Below, one piece after another: positions 32,340-45,900 of a DNA stretch of 64,000 nt. The stretch is taken from the NCBI GenBank assembly GCA_025766275.1, contig JAFKAC010000036.1:62001-126000 (forward strand), read 5' to 3'. Position numbers and translations under genes: made by a program. Source of the DNA: Lactarius indigo. Lineage: Eukaryota; Basidiomycota; Agaricomycetes; Russulales; Russulaceae. The notes under the pieces were generated by a model that was given only the letters and a program-made list of their open reading frames with translations, was not told the origin of the DNA and did not search any database. Positions within the stretch are counted from its first letter, which is position 1. Each line of letters starts with the position of its first letter.

Positions 32340-33115
32340 GCTTCAAGCGTTTGCCCTTGGCCTACATGAGCCTACATGAGCATCGGAAGTTGTGGAAGAG
32401 CGTGAGCAGGTCGTCGGTGTAGGTGTGGCCCCCGGTGGGGGTGCAGTGTCCATGCGCAGAGTGGCACAATAGGTGTTCCGGAGCTGGAGGTCGGATATGT
32501 GGTCCACGACGACTGTACCTGTCTGATTATTGTACCTATATTTTAACCACAAATACTTGCATATTCCCACACGGGCATAGCAGTCCCATCTGGGTGGCTG
32601 GAACCAACGTTGCAGTCCCCCTCATTCCATTTTTGCACCATGTTTGTCAGCGTGATATCAGCGTTTCACCAAATAGCGAATGGGCTACGAAGGCATAAGT
32701 CCCATCAGAGCAGCCGGGGCCAACGTTTCTCAGCTTCCGCATTTTATTCTTACTGTACAATTGTCAATGCAACGATGATGGCATCAGTGTTTGGGTATGT
32801 GATAAAACGGCTTGAAACCACATTACATAGGCAAACACTGCCAACGAAAGTACCGGTGTTTGGGTATGCAATGAACTCATTCATTCCAGTTCCATGAGCG
32901 TCGAAAGTTGTGGAACCGCGTGGACAGGTCATCGGCGTAGGTGTGTCCCCTGGTGGGGGTGCATTGACCATGCGCACGGTGGCACAACATGTCTTCCAGA
33001 GCCTTGTCTTGCACGGAGAAGATGCTATGGTGTCACCTGGGACCAGAGGATGAGGTTGGATATGTAATTCATGACAACTGTACCTGTCCAAAATTGTATT
33101 TCAAGCACAAACATC
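32340..33115 (+). repeat. Degenerate direct duplication of about 250 bp
   Basis: The stretch catgagcatcggaagttgtgg (32370) to about 32560 is repeated at 32893-33115. Both contain a possibly coding segment (EVGYV.HD.CTC in plus-strand translation). Stops prevent a gene call. From 33116 to 35290 I see no supportable gene, only short frames without conserved partners. Confidence 0.45.
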
Positions 33116-35459
33116 CTGTGTGCGTCAAGCCGCATCGGTGTAAACAGGAGGAACTGTGTATTACATAACTATGTTGTTTACAGATGTTTGTAAATGGCAG
33201 AGAATTTCGACTTGCCACGAGACCTTGTCAAGCAAGGTGATGAAAACAGCTGTAAATAAATATTGAAACCCATAGACTGACTTACCCTGTACCCTGCATT
33301 CTGCATTCAACATCGTCGTCTCTTCCTCACTCCTATCATGAAGGAAATGAATCGTAAACGGACTCGAGCTCCCAAAGATGAGGCTGACAGGGCTTCGGCC
33401 AGCGTGTATTGTTCCTTGTTTCCTCAGATGCCTTTTCCATTTCCATTTTCGTTTCTTCGCCCAACGGTGCTGTAGTGTTCACATTACCCCTCTTCAAGGA
33501 ACTTCTACCACACCTGGACCCGCTCCCCCAGACCACCCCTACCCCTCTGGCTAACGCGTAAGGAACGACCACAACTGCAACTGCATCGCGATGTCGCCAA
33601 TTGAGCCACCATGACCGTAACCACCGTGGGCACGAAGACGCAGCCAACGACGAGTTGGGCTTCGGTCCAGTCTCATTTAGAGACCTTTTTGGTTTTCTAT
33701 TTCTTCTCTCATGCCCAAGGACACGCTGCTGCTGGACTTGTTGCACGTATTTGACATGCGTGAGGTGCTCACCACTGAGATGACAGAGACCGCGTCACTG
33801 ACGACGTGGATGGCTGGAGACGGGCCACCGACTACTACAGGAAATTCACGAGAAGATGGGTCAGGTGATTGAGTGATCCTGACCGCGCCTCCACTCATAG
33901 CCTGCCGAGCGCAAGGCATACCTACCTTGGCATAATACAGGAACCCCTCCCATTCCCGCCAACAGCTTCGAGGACCCCCTGTGCAGTAACGATCCAAGTG
34001 CGTTTATTTTCCTCCTGTGGTTGTGATCACGCCCCACTGGTCATCGTATCCACGATTCCGCTACTGCTACCCCACAAAATCACACACCTCCAATCAAGCC
34101 TTCGATGCCGTAGCCTCAGGCCCCGCACCTAGTCCCACATGAGATAAAAGCTGAGTATTCGGTCGATCTGCATGTTCCTTACAGTCACCCATTCCTATGC
34201 GTGCACAAAGCCACCGCCACAATATATCCATCAGCCGCACCAGATCGTATGAGCATGGTGCGGCTGTGCAAGCAAACATGTAGCGTGAGACGTTCGAATG
34301 GAGAAGTCACGGTCACGGTTCGTGACGGAGGGAGAATGTGGACGTCCACTGGCACACCCTTGTCTACACCTTCACTTCGGACACCCTCACCAGTTCGAAC
34401 ACTTCGAATTTCTCGCTCGTCCCTCATCCAATTACTACAAAAGTAGATATACAGTGTCTAGTGCCCATGTTTAGACACGTCCGGGAGCAGTTCATAAACG
34501 CGACTCAAACAAGGGAACTTGGATGTAAGTCGAAGAAAATTTTCGTTACTTCAAGGGACATTCGCCTCGAGTTCGATCAAGAGGAAGCCGAGAGAAAAGA
34601 ATGCGACCGTACCGCTACAGAAAAGTCTTGAGAAAGTGGAAGGGCTCTCAAGTCGTCCTTTTTGTATGTGGCCAGCCGACCTGTGAAGCCAAGATTTAGT
34701 GCATCGTCGACTCGTGGAGAGCGTGTACTGCACTCTCGGCTTCCGTTTTTCTGTCCTCCATTCCAGTCGCTACTACCAGCTCCTGTCCCATCCCACAAAA
34801 TCGTGTTCATCAACCGAGTGATATTAATTACTCAGGCTTTCGCGCCGAGGCCCCTAACCTCGTCTTACCCCTTTACCTTCTTAACTTTTCAGCTGTATTT
34901 AATCGAAATACCCCCCTACAGGTACATATATTTTACAACTGCATTGATTCCTTCAGCTTTGACAACGTATATGCTGGCGATTGAGCGAGTAACAAGTCGA
35001 GCTTGGGTCAAGGCGGTGTTTCAATAAGGCGGCGTGAGTCACGCGTGACTATTCGAATACTAGAGATGTCCAAAGTGGAGTGAGGGACAGAGCATTGATC
35101 CTTATGTTGCGCTCTTTGAAACTGCACTCGCGCTCTACGCGGGCACATTTGCCGCTGCGCTCTCCATCACGACGGACTGTCGCTGTTGGAGTGTTCAGCC
35201 ACACACGACGCACCAGCGTCGGACAGTCTCGGGCCGGCTGGACCGGCAACACATGAACGCGTTAGGTCGGGCTCAGTTGCTCGACCGCGGACTCAAAATC
35301 TACTCTATAAAATAATTTTCCCTTACACAAATGCTTCGCAGCTCACGTAGTACAACCTCAGCCTTTTCTACCAAACGGCTGAGGTTAGTAGTTTACTCTA
35401 TTCCATCTTATGCTACTTTTACTTACTGTGTACTTAGTCACGCATTCTCGCGCTCCTAC

Positions 35460-36150
35460 AGTCGCTTCGGGCGGGCGCATGGGGTCGACTGTGCGACGGG
35501 TGTACGTGGGGTGTCAAATTGGTGTGCTACGCAACCCGCTCGTGCACCGCTTCAGGATGCACGCTGCGATCGTTACGGGGCTCGTCCTCCTCACCGCATT
35601 ATCCAGTACGAACGTCTTCTTCCGCAGCATCTCTAGCGTGTGAACTTGGGCCTAGGTGCGTTCGTCGCTGGGCTCGACGAAGGCCTGGTGTGGTCTACAA
35701 CAACTTCCTACTAATGGGTGAGCGCCTCGCGCCCACCATTGGACGCTCTTGTCACCCGGATATGCAGAAACGAGCGGTGGGGGCAATGGCACGTGGTGCA
35801 ATCTCTTTGAGAATCCGACGTCGGTGCGGTTCGACCACCGCGTGTCTGTGACGACGACGTACCTCGCAATAGCGTCGTCGCGTCGAGCCGCCGCGCAGCT
35901 GTGGGGATAACGCCTCCCTCACTCGTGGTGCGTGCCACGGTAGCCGCGTTTGCGATGATGAACGTGTAGGTGGTGCGGTATCTCAACGCGACCTCGTTCC
36001 GGTACCGCTCGCGGCAGCGCACCAATCCGGCAGTTTTGCGCTGCTCTCGGCCGTGCTCCATGTCCTCCTGGTACTACGCAGGCCAGACGCCGTTGCGCAG
36101 GTGTGGCGGCAGGCGAATCTAGAGAGAGAGGTGGCAACAAAAAGCCAAGA
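35460..36150. repeat. CpG-rich degenerate repeat, third copy
   Basis: It is homologous to 460-1200 and in part to 60-330, for example gcaacccgctcgtgcaccgcttcagg and caccaatccggcag. It again lies on the 3' side of an F-BAR/RhoGAP copy. Confidence 0.6.
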
Positions 36151-36480
36151 ACACAGCGTGAATCACTCGTTCCTTCGTTATTCATATATAGCATTGTAGA
36201 TAGGGAGAGGGCTGTTGCATCGTTCCATTGTCATATATTTCACTACCGCTCACTGGTACGCCGCTGCAGACTACACATCTGTGAAATATACAACCACTGA
36301 CTAACACCTTGGGCTTCGATTCTCTGCAAAACCGACCCGCCTACCATGCCGACATCTGCGCATCCTCACCACCTGCGGCGGGAGTAGGAAATGAAGATGC
36401 TGATGCCGAAACGGGTGTCATTCCTTATCACGGTGCGGATTAAACGACAGATTTCAGAGATACAATAAACAAAAGTATCG

Positions 36481-39347
36481 TTAGAACCTTTCACTAATAC
36501 TCGGGGAGAAGGTCCCAATCGAAGACAACAGACTCGTAGTTGGGGAGGAAGGAAATTCAGTATCAGATATCAAACTCGTGGCGGAGAAGGAAAAATCAGA
36601 GGTACTGGAGAGAACACTTGAGGGTCGGCTTGGGGGGATCATCGGCACTTCTGAGTGTTGGTGTAGACCCGGATGGGGTAACCACCACTCGGCGGCAGAT
36701 GTGGGTGGAGGGGAGGTCACAGCGTCCGGCAGCGAAACGTCCAACAATGTCTCGACCCCCTGAGTGGTTCTTGCCCCGGACATGACCTGTTCTTGCGTTG
36801 TTGTCTCCATAGTGTCTTTAAGGGACCGTGACAACGAAAGTCCCAGTAGGGGTGTGAGGCGCCCTTCCACAGGGGTAACAGAGTCCGAATGTGATGTAGA
36901 GAAAGGGGATTGGGTAGACGTGGGGATCCCTCTAACAATGCCTGGACGACGTCGGGTAGTGGAGCACAGACTAGCGGATTGTAATAACTCAGGTCTTAAA
37001 AACGAGCCGTAAGGCGAGGGAACAGTGCGCTCGCCAAACAGGATGTGCGCGTTTTGAATGAGATCTTCCATAACCAGTTTCTTTGAGACAATCAGATGGA
37101 ATATCAGAACAAGTCATTGTGACGCGCCTTCGCGTGAACACCATCTTCCAGGACTGCATTGCCCCGAAAAACAGTATAGCAGAATTGAGCAGCGAGCGCC
37201 TTCACGGTCATTGCGTTCTTGTCCGAATGAAAGGCAACAAGCGAAAGATGCCGCAAAACAGCTTCTAGAGACACCTTGTGAACTGGATGTACTTCGCCAA
37301 GTAGCTCACGGATCTTCGATCGCAACGCGGAGGAATCGTTTTCGATATATCTAGCTACACGTGACATCCGAGTTAGGACGTGGATATGGATAAAACCTGC
37401 GAGTGTACTTACCTCGATTCTGTCTGTATTGTCTACAATATTCTAGCGAAACTGTAAACAGTGGGTCTGGAAGATCCCAGAGGTAGAGCTAGACGATGGA
37501 AATCAATCTGAGAATCGACACATGTGCAATCGCTGCAATGGCTCACCTTAAGGAGCATCGCAACGGAGTGGATGTTGTTTGTAGAGTCGAACGAAAATCT
37601 CTTTTCACTTTCGAACCTGCGCCGCAACTAAAGGTGAATTCATATCAGCCGATAGATTGGTCATTGCGGTGGATTCCACTGGTCTATAATATATCTGCGT
37701 CGTAGATAGAACCGACCTGCGACACTAAGTACGAGTAAAGACACATGCCTCAATCAACTTACCGAACATATTTTATGAGTATTCAGACCCCTCTTCTCGA
37801 CTTCTTCAATGCACATTCTAATCACTTTCGGTACATTATCTTGATCGGTCGTAAGGTCCACCAGGGGGACACCGAAGATCAAGTCCGAACATGCGTCGGG
37901 ACGATAGTTGCAGTAGAGAGTGAGCGGAGGAATAGAAAAGGAAAGCACATGACCGAAAGACGCTCTCAGACCGGACGTATCTGTTCCGCTCAAGGCTTTC
38001 TCGACTTGTGCGCTAGTACTCATTGTCAAGTTGCCACGCTTTGTGCATATTGCGCTGTATGCCGTGTCAATTTCTCGAAGATTCCATGAGAGCTTAACAA
38101 AACTGACGTCAGACCATCCATATATTTAACAAGAACGTCCACGACGATTGGCGTGAAAACGAGTTTTCCAAGACACTGCCGTTTTTGGTCATCAAACAAT
38201 ACCTTAGAATAGAACTTGAACAACACTCACATTATATCCGTCCTCCAGATTCTCAACCCTCTTCAATCGCAACGTATTGAGCAGGGCAACGGCCCTCCTA
38301 CAGTCATCGTCGGACACTGATTCATAGGGCTAATTCAGCAAACCAAGTTAGAATTCATGGATGACAACATTGGCGATACCTTCAGACTTGGAAAGCTCAA
38401 GTCCCTCTAGTAAATCCTCCTGCCGACCACTAAATAGCACCGAGACCTTGTTTCCAAATCTTCTGTTCGGAACGTCCTGCGAATATTGCGAAACGTCGGT
38501 TGACTGAGGATATTGACAAGGGTGATACTTCTTCAAGTACGCCTGCTGGAGCTTCAAGATTGTGTTCTCCGCATGGTCCGCATATTTCGCAGCAGATTCC
38601 TCGAGACCTTCCTCAACCCGCTTTCTTGTCTGATCTTCAGTTTCCTTTCAGATAGCCGATTATCAGGACAGCCCAAACGATAGTTCCTGGCTTGCCTTCA
38701 ACATTGCGAGGGGTTTAATCACGTCGGTATCCAAAACATCCACGAAAGCCTGCTGGGCATTGACTTCTGTGGCGATGGATGTGGGTCCCAAGCTGCGGTT
38801 TAGAAGGTTAAAAACGCGTACCCGCTTCCAAACTGTCTCTCACTTTTTCCCATGCAGTTCTCGTCGTAGTTGGTCCGGCACGTGGATCGAATGCGGTATC
38901 AACAACTTTTGCTTCACGATGGAGTTTTCGCAAAGAACTGATGCTTGAGGAGAAAGAAGTCAGACCAGATGCGTGGCAGGTTCGACTTTCGGAAGACGAC
39001 TGATTAGGATACCTCGACCCTTCGCCTGAATACCGAGCAGTCAGTGCAGCGCATAAGAATCGGATGAGGTTGACGGACCTCTCTTGGAAGAAAGCCAAGT
39101 AGCGATCTGAGATAGTTTCGAGTTGTATATCGAATTGAGTGAGGAGACTGTTGGAGTGGCTCTCTAGAAACACTCTGGACTGAGGTTCAATGGATACGAA
39201 AGACATGGGAGGTTGTCGGAGGCTGTAGGGGGCGCTTTTGTTGGTTGAACCAGGCAGGAGCCATGAGGCATATTTTCTCAGGCCCGGGACCTCAGGCTTC
39301 GGCGCTTCAGCGTCAGTAAAAGCAAAAAGCACCCGTGTTTGAGACAA
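36481..39347 (-). pseudogene. F-BAR / RhoGAP domain gene, copy B
   Basis: It is collinear with copy A over the F-BAR part (FDIQLETISDRYLAFFQER; LKLQQAYLKKYHP), the RhoGAP part (VPKVIRMCIEEVEKRGLNT; ELLGEVHPVHKVSLEA; LAAQFCYTVFRGNAVLEDG) and the tail (last exon 37080-36481, KLVMEDLIQNAHILFGE). A base is missing relative to copy A near 38085, so the frame breaks before MSTSAQVEKAL. The intron after the 11-codon exon has lost its GC donor (ACCAGT). The intron 37081-37127 starts with GC. The arginine-finger position reads CSV. These defects suggest a pseudogene. Confidence 0.7.
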
Positions 39348-40101
39348 TCAGTATCACCGAGATGTGCCAATTCGGACGGATGGGGACGTTGCAACTGCAA
39401 TATTTTATACACTTCTGACCTTAACTGAGCCTAACCTTCTCCACTCTCAATGACTAGTATTGACTACTATGATAGAAGTCACGGGCGGACCATGCACAAT
39501 CTGTCAGCACCCTAAGTTTACTACACGCCCCCCTCGCGTGTTGGCTTCAAGTGATGCAATGCTTCCTTGGAATTAAGCGTCCAATTGAGGGTTCCAAACT
39601 TAAGTTCTAGATTAAATCGAGGCCAGACTTCTTCCCGTAGGTGCCTCACGTAACGAACGCCACACAAGGGGAAAGATCACAAGGAGAAAGATATGCGAGG
39701 CGTGGTAATAGTGGTCTCTTATAATTTATGGTGTATCTGCCGTTAGTACTAATAGAACATACAGACCGCTACTAAGTTTCGGGCTGAGTACGGTCTCGGA
39801 GTATGAGCCCGAGCGAACGTTGCTCGAGGTTATCGGTATCGATTGAGAGAAACTTGGAATTTAGACTCAGCCTGACAGCTTCTCGGAAGGAGTAGGAAGA
39901 AGATTCTGGTCTTCTTGGCTACCTCATGGCTCGTTAGAGTGCTTCGATCCTGAAGGGGATTAAGCTGCCAGGGGCGTGATGTCGCAAGCAGCGAACAAAA
40001 TTTACGGGTCTTTGGGTGGTGGCGCTGTACGTGCAACTGTGGGGCTCCCTTATATCATGATCAATATCTGTGCCCTATAATATCGTAACTAAGCACAAAC
40101 A

Positions 40102-41004
40102 TCAAAAAATGTAACGATTGAGTTGCATGATTGGCATCCAGCTTCCCGCAGAAATGTGGACAGCGCCAATAATTAAAATGTCGCCGCTCTGAACGCCACC
40201 TGGCCCGATCCTCCATAGTTCGCGTCGGTCATCGACACACCCAGGATCTAATTCGCAAGCCTGGAAAGCAAGTTTCAGTACACCTTTATTTTTCTTCTCG
40301 AGGTGACACCAGAAGTCGCACCTGAAGAAAAGCATCCACAGCCCGTCCAATCTGATGAGTGAAGCCCTGCTCTCGTATTGGGACCTGCCGTTTGAACTCC
40401 TTGTAGCCAGGCCACTAGTATTCCCCGTGAACAATTTAGCGACTGTACACACCAATCACAGCCACACTGACAGCAATACGGATGTACGTGCTCGACTTTT
40501 GACCATGCAGAGCTAGATGACTTGCGTCTCGGAGACTATGGCATCGACTGTTGGTGGACGCTGCAAGAGGAATGCCAAGCCTCCGGTCTTCGCCCTCGAA
40601 GAAGATAGGCATCTGTAACTGTGCCCTCTCGACGTGCCGCCGTCTGTCAAGGGCACTGTGCGGAGACCACATCCTCTGAGGGACAACCGTCCCCCTGTCT
40701 ACAATGCTGCGGTCAAGTAGACAAATACCTGGTGGGCTGGAAAGCGGGGTTGGGATATGACGAGAGACAGAGTTGAGGAAGAAGAAATATCCCTCCCTCC
40801 AAGTGTAGGACAGAGCCACGTGTGGGGGGACGGTGGTGCTCTTAAGAAGATTCAGAAAGTACACCTCAGCCGCCCGACTTCGGAAGGTTTGGGATATGTA
40901 CCCGTCAACAAGAAGGGTCTGTGGGGTCGATACAAGAAAAAATGGTTCAGGTCGAATGAACCTACGCACAAAAGGTGACCCATGCTTACCTTAACGTCAT
41001 TCAT
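40102..41004 (-). CDS. Conserved four-exon gene of unknown function, copy 2
   Basis: Exons are 41004-40990 (MNDVK), 40918-40472, 40414-40322 and 40260-40102, about 237 residues. All junctions are GT-AG and phase 0, exactly as in copy 1 (29994-30896); exon 3 is one codon shorter. Conserved blocks are CLLDRSIVDRGTVVPQRMWS, LQMPIFFEGEDRRLG, PGYKEFKRQVPIRE, CELDPGCVDDRRELWRIGPG and GAVHISAGSWMPIMQL. No signal or membrane segment is seen. It follows RhoGAP copy B by about 750 bp. Differences between the copies are concentrated outside these blocks, which suggests selection on the protein. The function is unknown to me. Confidence 0.75.
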
Positions 41005-42425
41005 CGTTCACAATGGAAAATACCGGAGGGGGAGGTTCGAACAAGATGGGAGGGGAGGGGAAAACATGGCCTGACTTTATATAGGCTCTGAGGCCAGTGG
41101 AACGTGGAATCAAGAAAACTGAGGAAGGGCATTATGACATCTGTAACACACGGAGAGGTGAATTCAAGCGCCCATCTATGGACAGGTATAGCCTCAGGGT
41201 GTAGTGTTGTGCGTTGTGTGATACCTGATTTCAAGTTCTCGATCCCATTTTCTGTTTTTGGGAGTGGGGTGGGCCCAGTGCCTTCCATGAAGTGGCTGTT
41301 CATGGTCAAACAGGCAGGATGCTAGTAGCGTGACGAGAAAAATGGAATGGATCAATACTCCTTTATAGACACTAACAACTCTTAGTCTTCCATCGGCGGC
41401 GTAAACTCGGTGGTTCATTATTGAACTCGTGATGTATTGGTCGGGTGCAGTCGAGCACGGGGTCAAGGCCAACTCGATAGCAAATGGCGCAGAAAAGTAA
41501 ATCGGTCTTCAAAGGTGCTGACTGGGGGCACGTGGAGAAATTTTGAAGAAAATTCAATCAAGGATTTAATGCAAGACGGAGGGAGGGTGTAATTGGCCTA
41601 GAGTCAGTATCACTGCAATTTTAGTACCAATCCTCTTGCCAATCCTGATAAATGATAAAGGTGGTCGGGCGGCTCGGCGTTAACGTTGTGCTGAAACTCC
41701 GAGGCCTTCTGTACTTCGAAGAAGCCGCATCACCACGCCGTAGGAATGAGGCTCTGCGACCTAGGCACTGATATGACGTTCCAGCTACTATCATATCCGG
41801 CTCACACAGGGGATCTGAGCTGGGAATTGGAAAGCGTGCCTTAACGCTGCACACTTCGCACTCCGACATTGGGGAGTTCGCTGTGTTTCGATTTTTCCCG
41901 CGGAATTTGCAAGTCGGCGGATGCGCCTATGTCCTCGTGTACGCCACTGCCAGTGGGGCCCAAGGTGCCAATGGAGGTGTTATTAGCCCTTCCTGCTGGA
42001 TAGTCTCGCGGGGAGCATGCAACCTGTGGTGGATTTCGAATCAATTACACACAATATATATTAAAAACAGAAGGGGGAGAGAGTGGGCTACTACGGGACT
42101 TGATAAGCTTCACCTTCGAGAGGGTTCTATCACTCTAGCTACGCGCCAATGGTGACACGAAGAACTCGAAGGAGTTCTCACTCAACAAAAAGGAAGCCCA
42201 TGCCGTACAAACTCTGACCGTATACCCCTGTGCCCAACTGCCAGCGGGCCCTCTAGGGTATCGCTTTGTTACGCATTGGCGCTGGTTCATGATCTAGCTT
42301 CTGAGACACAAGGCAGGACACATCAGGATCTCAGCATGTGACTAAGCAAACCAAGGATTGCTGCACTTGATAGTAAAAAAAAATGCTTTGGAGCACAGGC
42401 CGGCCATCACTGGCAGACGCCCTGC

Positions 42426-42515
42426 AAGGCTTGGTGGTTTGGTCTAGTGGCAAGAAGACAATATTGGTTTCACATCTTGCAGAGCCATTTGTTTGGTGAC
42501 TCCGACGGATACAGC
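42426..42515 (+). other. tRNA-Glu-like sequence (tRNA relic or SINE head)
   Basis: The stretch tggtctagtggcaagaag resembles the A box of tRNA-Glu. Then comes ttggtttcacatc, like a CUC-anticodon loop, and tttggtgactcc, like a degraded B box. Acceptor stems do not pair convincingly, so this is not a functional tRNA. The rest of 41005-43590 shows no gene I can support. Confidence 0.35.
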
Positions 42516-43593
42516 GGCGTACTAAAGAGGGCAACCATCGATGGGGTGGACAGTAGATAACCGCAATCGCGAATATCGCTGGGTACCTAGCAGGATAAGG
42601 GAGGCACCATACGCCCAACGCTCATGGGCTTGTGATGTGTTTTCGAAAATTTCCCAGGCCTAATCCATGGTTTGCCCTCTTACTCGCCCTAGGACACAGG
42701 CTTATAAATTTGGCGTCAGGGTCGTGCCTTCTGTGTGTCCTTAGCCTGTTACAAGGTGGAAATTAGATTGCGATTATCTTAGCCAGTCCACCGATATACA
42801 ATGGAAGTTATGGAACGGAATCGGCAAGTGGTCCCAATACTAATACAACACCGATGTGCAGCAAACTTTGGGCAAGCGAGGTGGCGTGGTTCACGGAGCG
42901 GATACTATGGCAACATGTGCTCTGAGAGCCTCCCGTCAACCCGTTCGAAGAGAAACGGGAGAGTCTACGACTTGAATTGCGTCTTTTCAAAATGCTCTCT
43001 TCTTCTGGTGACGTCGTCGTCTGAGGTGGTGGCATAACCCCCCCCCCCCCCTGAGCAGGATGAGGCGGCGTGTGGGAGAACATAGGTGCTCTTCGGAGAA
43101 ATTGACAGAGGAAGAAATAAAGAAAGGGATCAGAAGGACATGCACACAAAAGCTGGCTCTTCCCGACCTGACCGCCATTCATTGCTTGTTATCGAACGTA
43201 CAAGGGAGGGCAAGGACAACGATATAGAGAGGAAGAGATGGCCTAATCTTAAGGTCTTCGTGTTGGTTGGTGGTGGGGGGGGAGTTGAAAGAACCCGGAC
43301 ACCTGGGAATTGATTGCAAACCAACTTGAATCAATATGAACAAATACATACCTTCACCCTGAGGAGTCTGAGACACAGAAACCGGCGAGATCTCTCGGAT
43401 AGTGCTTGACATTGCTTGTCGAAATGAAACGATTGTTATGCAAAAATCGCAAGGTGTGAGGAGATAGCAAGGGGGTCGCGGAATTTTACTAGTAAGCGCC
43501 CATACCCCGGTTAGGGGGGTATAGTGGTCCCTTAGCAGATTTTTGTTTACCAGCGCCTATAGGGCGCTAACTCTACTCTAGCCAAATCTAGTG

Positions 43594-44560
43594 ATTCAGT
43601 GCCCCATGTCTACAAGATTTCCGCTTAGAACGCGTTTCCTTTCCACAATTGCCAACGCTTCTTTTGTCAGCTCGTAATCTCAATACTCTCAAAATCAAGG
43701 ATATATGCCAGAATGGTTACATTTCACCGGGGGCTATGGTCGGAGGTCTGGCGGTGTTGACCAAGCTCAGAACCCTTTCTATTACATTCGACGAGAGGAC
43801 ATCATCTCCCTCAGATTAAAAGAAGAGTCGTTCGGATCCCCCAATGCGAATCACCCTTCTCGCTCTCACCGCGTTTCACTACAGGGGTTATAGCGAGTAC
43901 TTGGAAGACTTCTTGGCCCAAATTAATACGCCTCCACTCTACGACGTCAGAATAGAATACTTCACGCACCAGATTCAAGCTTCCGAACTTTCTCAGTTCA
44001 TTGGTCGCACAGAAAACCTCAGGCCTGACCAGTTCGGCCGCACGGAAGTATCTTTTCACTCTGATATCGCCTACGTCGAACTCGACTGTCCGGAAGAGGG
44101 ATGCCATCAAGCCCGTCTCTCTTTGAAGATCTTGGACCAAGAATGGTTAGATATGCAAGTTTCGTGCATTGTCCAGGTTCTTGATCAACTCGTCCCTACG
44201 TTCTCCCGCGTGGATCATCTAGACGCACACGGGGACCATGTATATTCCAGGGGAATGGACATCACCGACTGGCTACCATTCTTCCGCCTATTTCCTGCTG
44301 TGGAAACGTTGCATTTGTATGGGGGGATTGCCGCATATATTGTTTCTGCGCTCGAAGACACCGCCGACCCCGAAGAGACGGTCACCGATGTTTTGCCAGC
44401 GCTCCACTAGATCTGGTTAGACGAGGTTACTAAGGACGATGACGAGGACGACCGCAGAAAGCCAGTGGGATCCATAGAGCAGTTCATCTCTTTACGCAGG
44501 CTCTCCGGTCACCCAGTAACTGTTGTCGACACAGAAGACGAGTTCGATCGGAGGTGTTAA
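43594..44560 (+). pseudogene. F-box/LRR-like gene fragment, 5' truncated
   Basis: It matches the second half of the F-box genes at 50265 and 54663 (SRVDHLDAHGDHV, DWLPFFRLFPAVETLHL, VSALEDTADPEE). The F-box and first 160 or so codons are missing. The upstream part (43600-43840) is out of frame with the main frame beginning near 43844. A TAG at 44408-44410 replaces a sense codon before IWLDE, after which the frame continues to a TAA at 44558. It marks unit 1 of a tandem array. Confidence 0.75.
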
Positions 44561-44639
44561 GAGAAAGTCTTATCATTTGCCCCTTAAGTTATTCTGACCA
44601 GAATTGTCCTAGCATTCATCCTGTACGATTCACGTAGGT

Positions 44640-45900
44640 GATTATAATATGCGAAATAAGCACCCTGTCACGGTTACATATGTACTGGCGGTGCATGAGT
44701 AGCATGGGCAGTTGCTAACAGCGGCAGAACTGCATCGCCTTCGGGGCCGGGTTTTCCAGTGAGGCAGTCACGGTCACCCGGATGGTCCGTCGACATGTAG
44801 TTTTACCTCCCGAGTTGTGGCTCGACGAGTACAAGCAGTCTGAAGTGGATAGCAGGTTGGGCGAGAAATGTGCAGTGCTCACGTGATGCGAGTTGTGGCA
44901 CATTGTTTGGCGACTGCTCTTTCCCGCCTTCACCAACCACCGAGTTAGACGGGGATATGTACATTTCACGCAGCTGTTGACAAGTTGCTCCGCTTGTGGT
45001 CTGTATCCTCAATGGAAGCCTGAAAGGAATGACTCTGGAAATGTCAGGCGCGGCGGGGAGGAGTATATGCAACATGTGACTGCCTGCGGCTCCATGTGGA
45101 TGCGGATATTGCAACAACCTAGGCGATCAAGCGTCTTGTGTTCTCAATCCAGTTCAAGGTTAGTGGTCACCCCAATGTCACTAAGCTATTCAATGACGTG
45201 TTGAGCAGCGTGGAAACGAGACAAAGGATCGACACCGACATGTCGTCATACATAAGCACCCATGCGAGAAGCTAGACAACACGGAGGCACTGTACGACTA
45301 CAAGCTCATCGCGGCCATGAGGACCATATCAACAATGGGAACTACAACTGTGCGTACTACCGGACATGGTGCGTACCAATATTTCTTCCCGTTCATTCGG
45401 CTCACTCAGGAAATCTTCTAAGCGCCCCCATGACGACAGGGTGACGAGTGGGACGTTAGCTAGCGTGCTCATAGTATCCAGACTAATGTGAAACGCGTTC
45501 TACACGAAGCAGTGGAAAGACGGAAAGCAGCACAACGACAGAGTGAGGCCGTCAGCAAACGTGAAGCGCAGGTCGCAAGTGCCTGTGATGAAAGTGCGTG
45601 AGTAGGAACGGGGTCGGGATCCTCAAACTTGCTCTACACGACGAATACCGACTACGACTGAGTGTGTTCTCGTTTCTGTACGGGCTTGGATATGTATGGT
45701 TATATCGTCCCTCAAGGACGGCAGAAAGTGCATGCTAGCGCAACTGAATTTGGCCGTGAAGGGATACTACCTAGTGTGAAGTCTATCTTCGAGGAATCCA
45801 ATGGATGTAAATCGCATTTAGGTTCTCTAATACTACGAATGATATCTCCAGCAAGTTTCACGGTCGGTGTCTGTCGGAAGTAAGTTATTACAGTCGCCTG
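44640..45900. repeat. Duplicated spacer of the F-box array, copy 1
   Basis: It is similar over most of its length to 51830-53040, and in part to 56180-56460. Shared phrases include actgcctgcggctcca, ggtatttcttccc-like segments and gtgcatgctagcgcaactgaat. It may contain the remains of a gene, but no frame is conserved between copies. Confidence 0.5.

Noticed and set aside
33336..33746. 136-codon minus-strand frame
   Set aside because: Low-complexity composition, no conserved partner and no plausible splice context.
34338..35027. Plus-strand frames of about 97 and 121 codons
   Set aside because: No domain, no duplicate in the window and no supporting exon structure.
35331..35643. Possible small membrane protein in the CpG-rich repeat
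   Set aside because: The hydrophobic frame is not preserved in the homologous copy near 640-780.
43130..43412. Possible first exon (minus, MSSTIREIS... with a GTATGT donor)
   Set aside because: The sequence beyond the candidate acceptor gives no continuing conserved frame.
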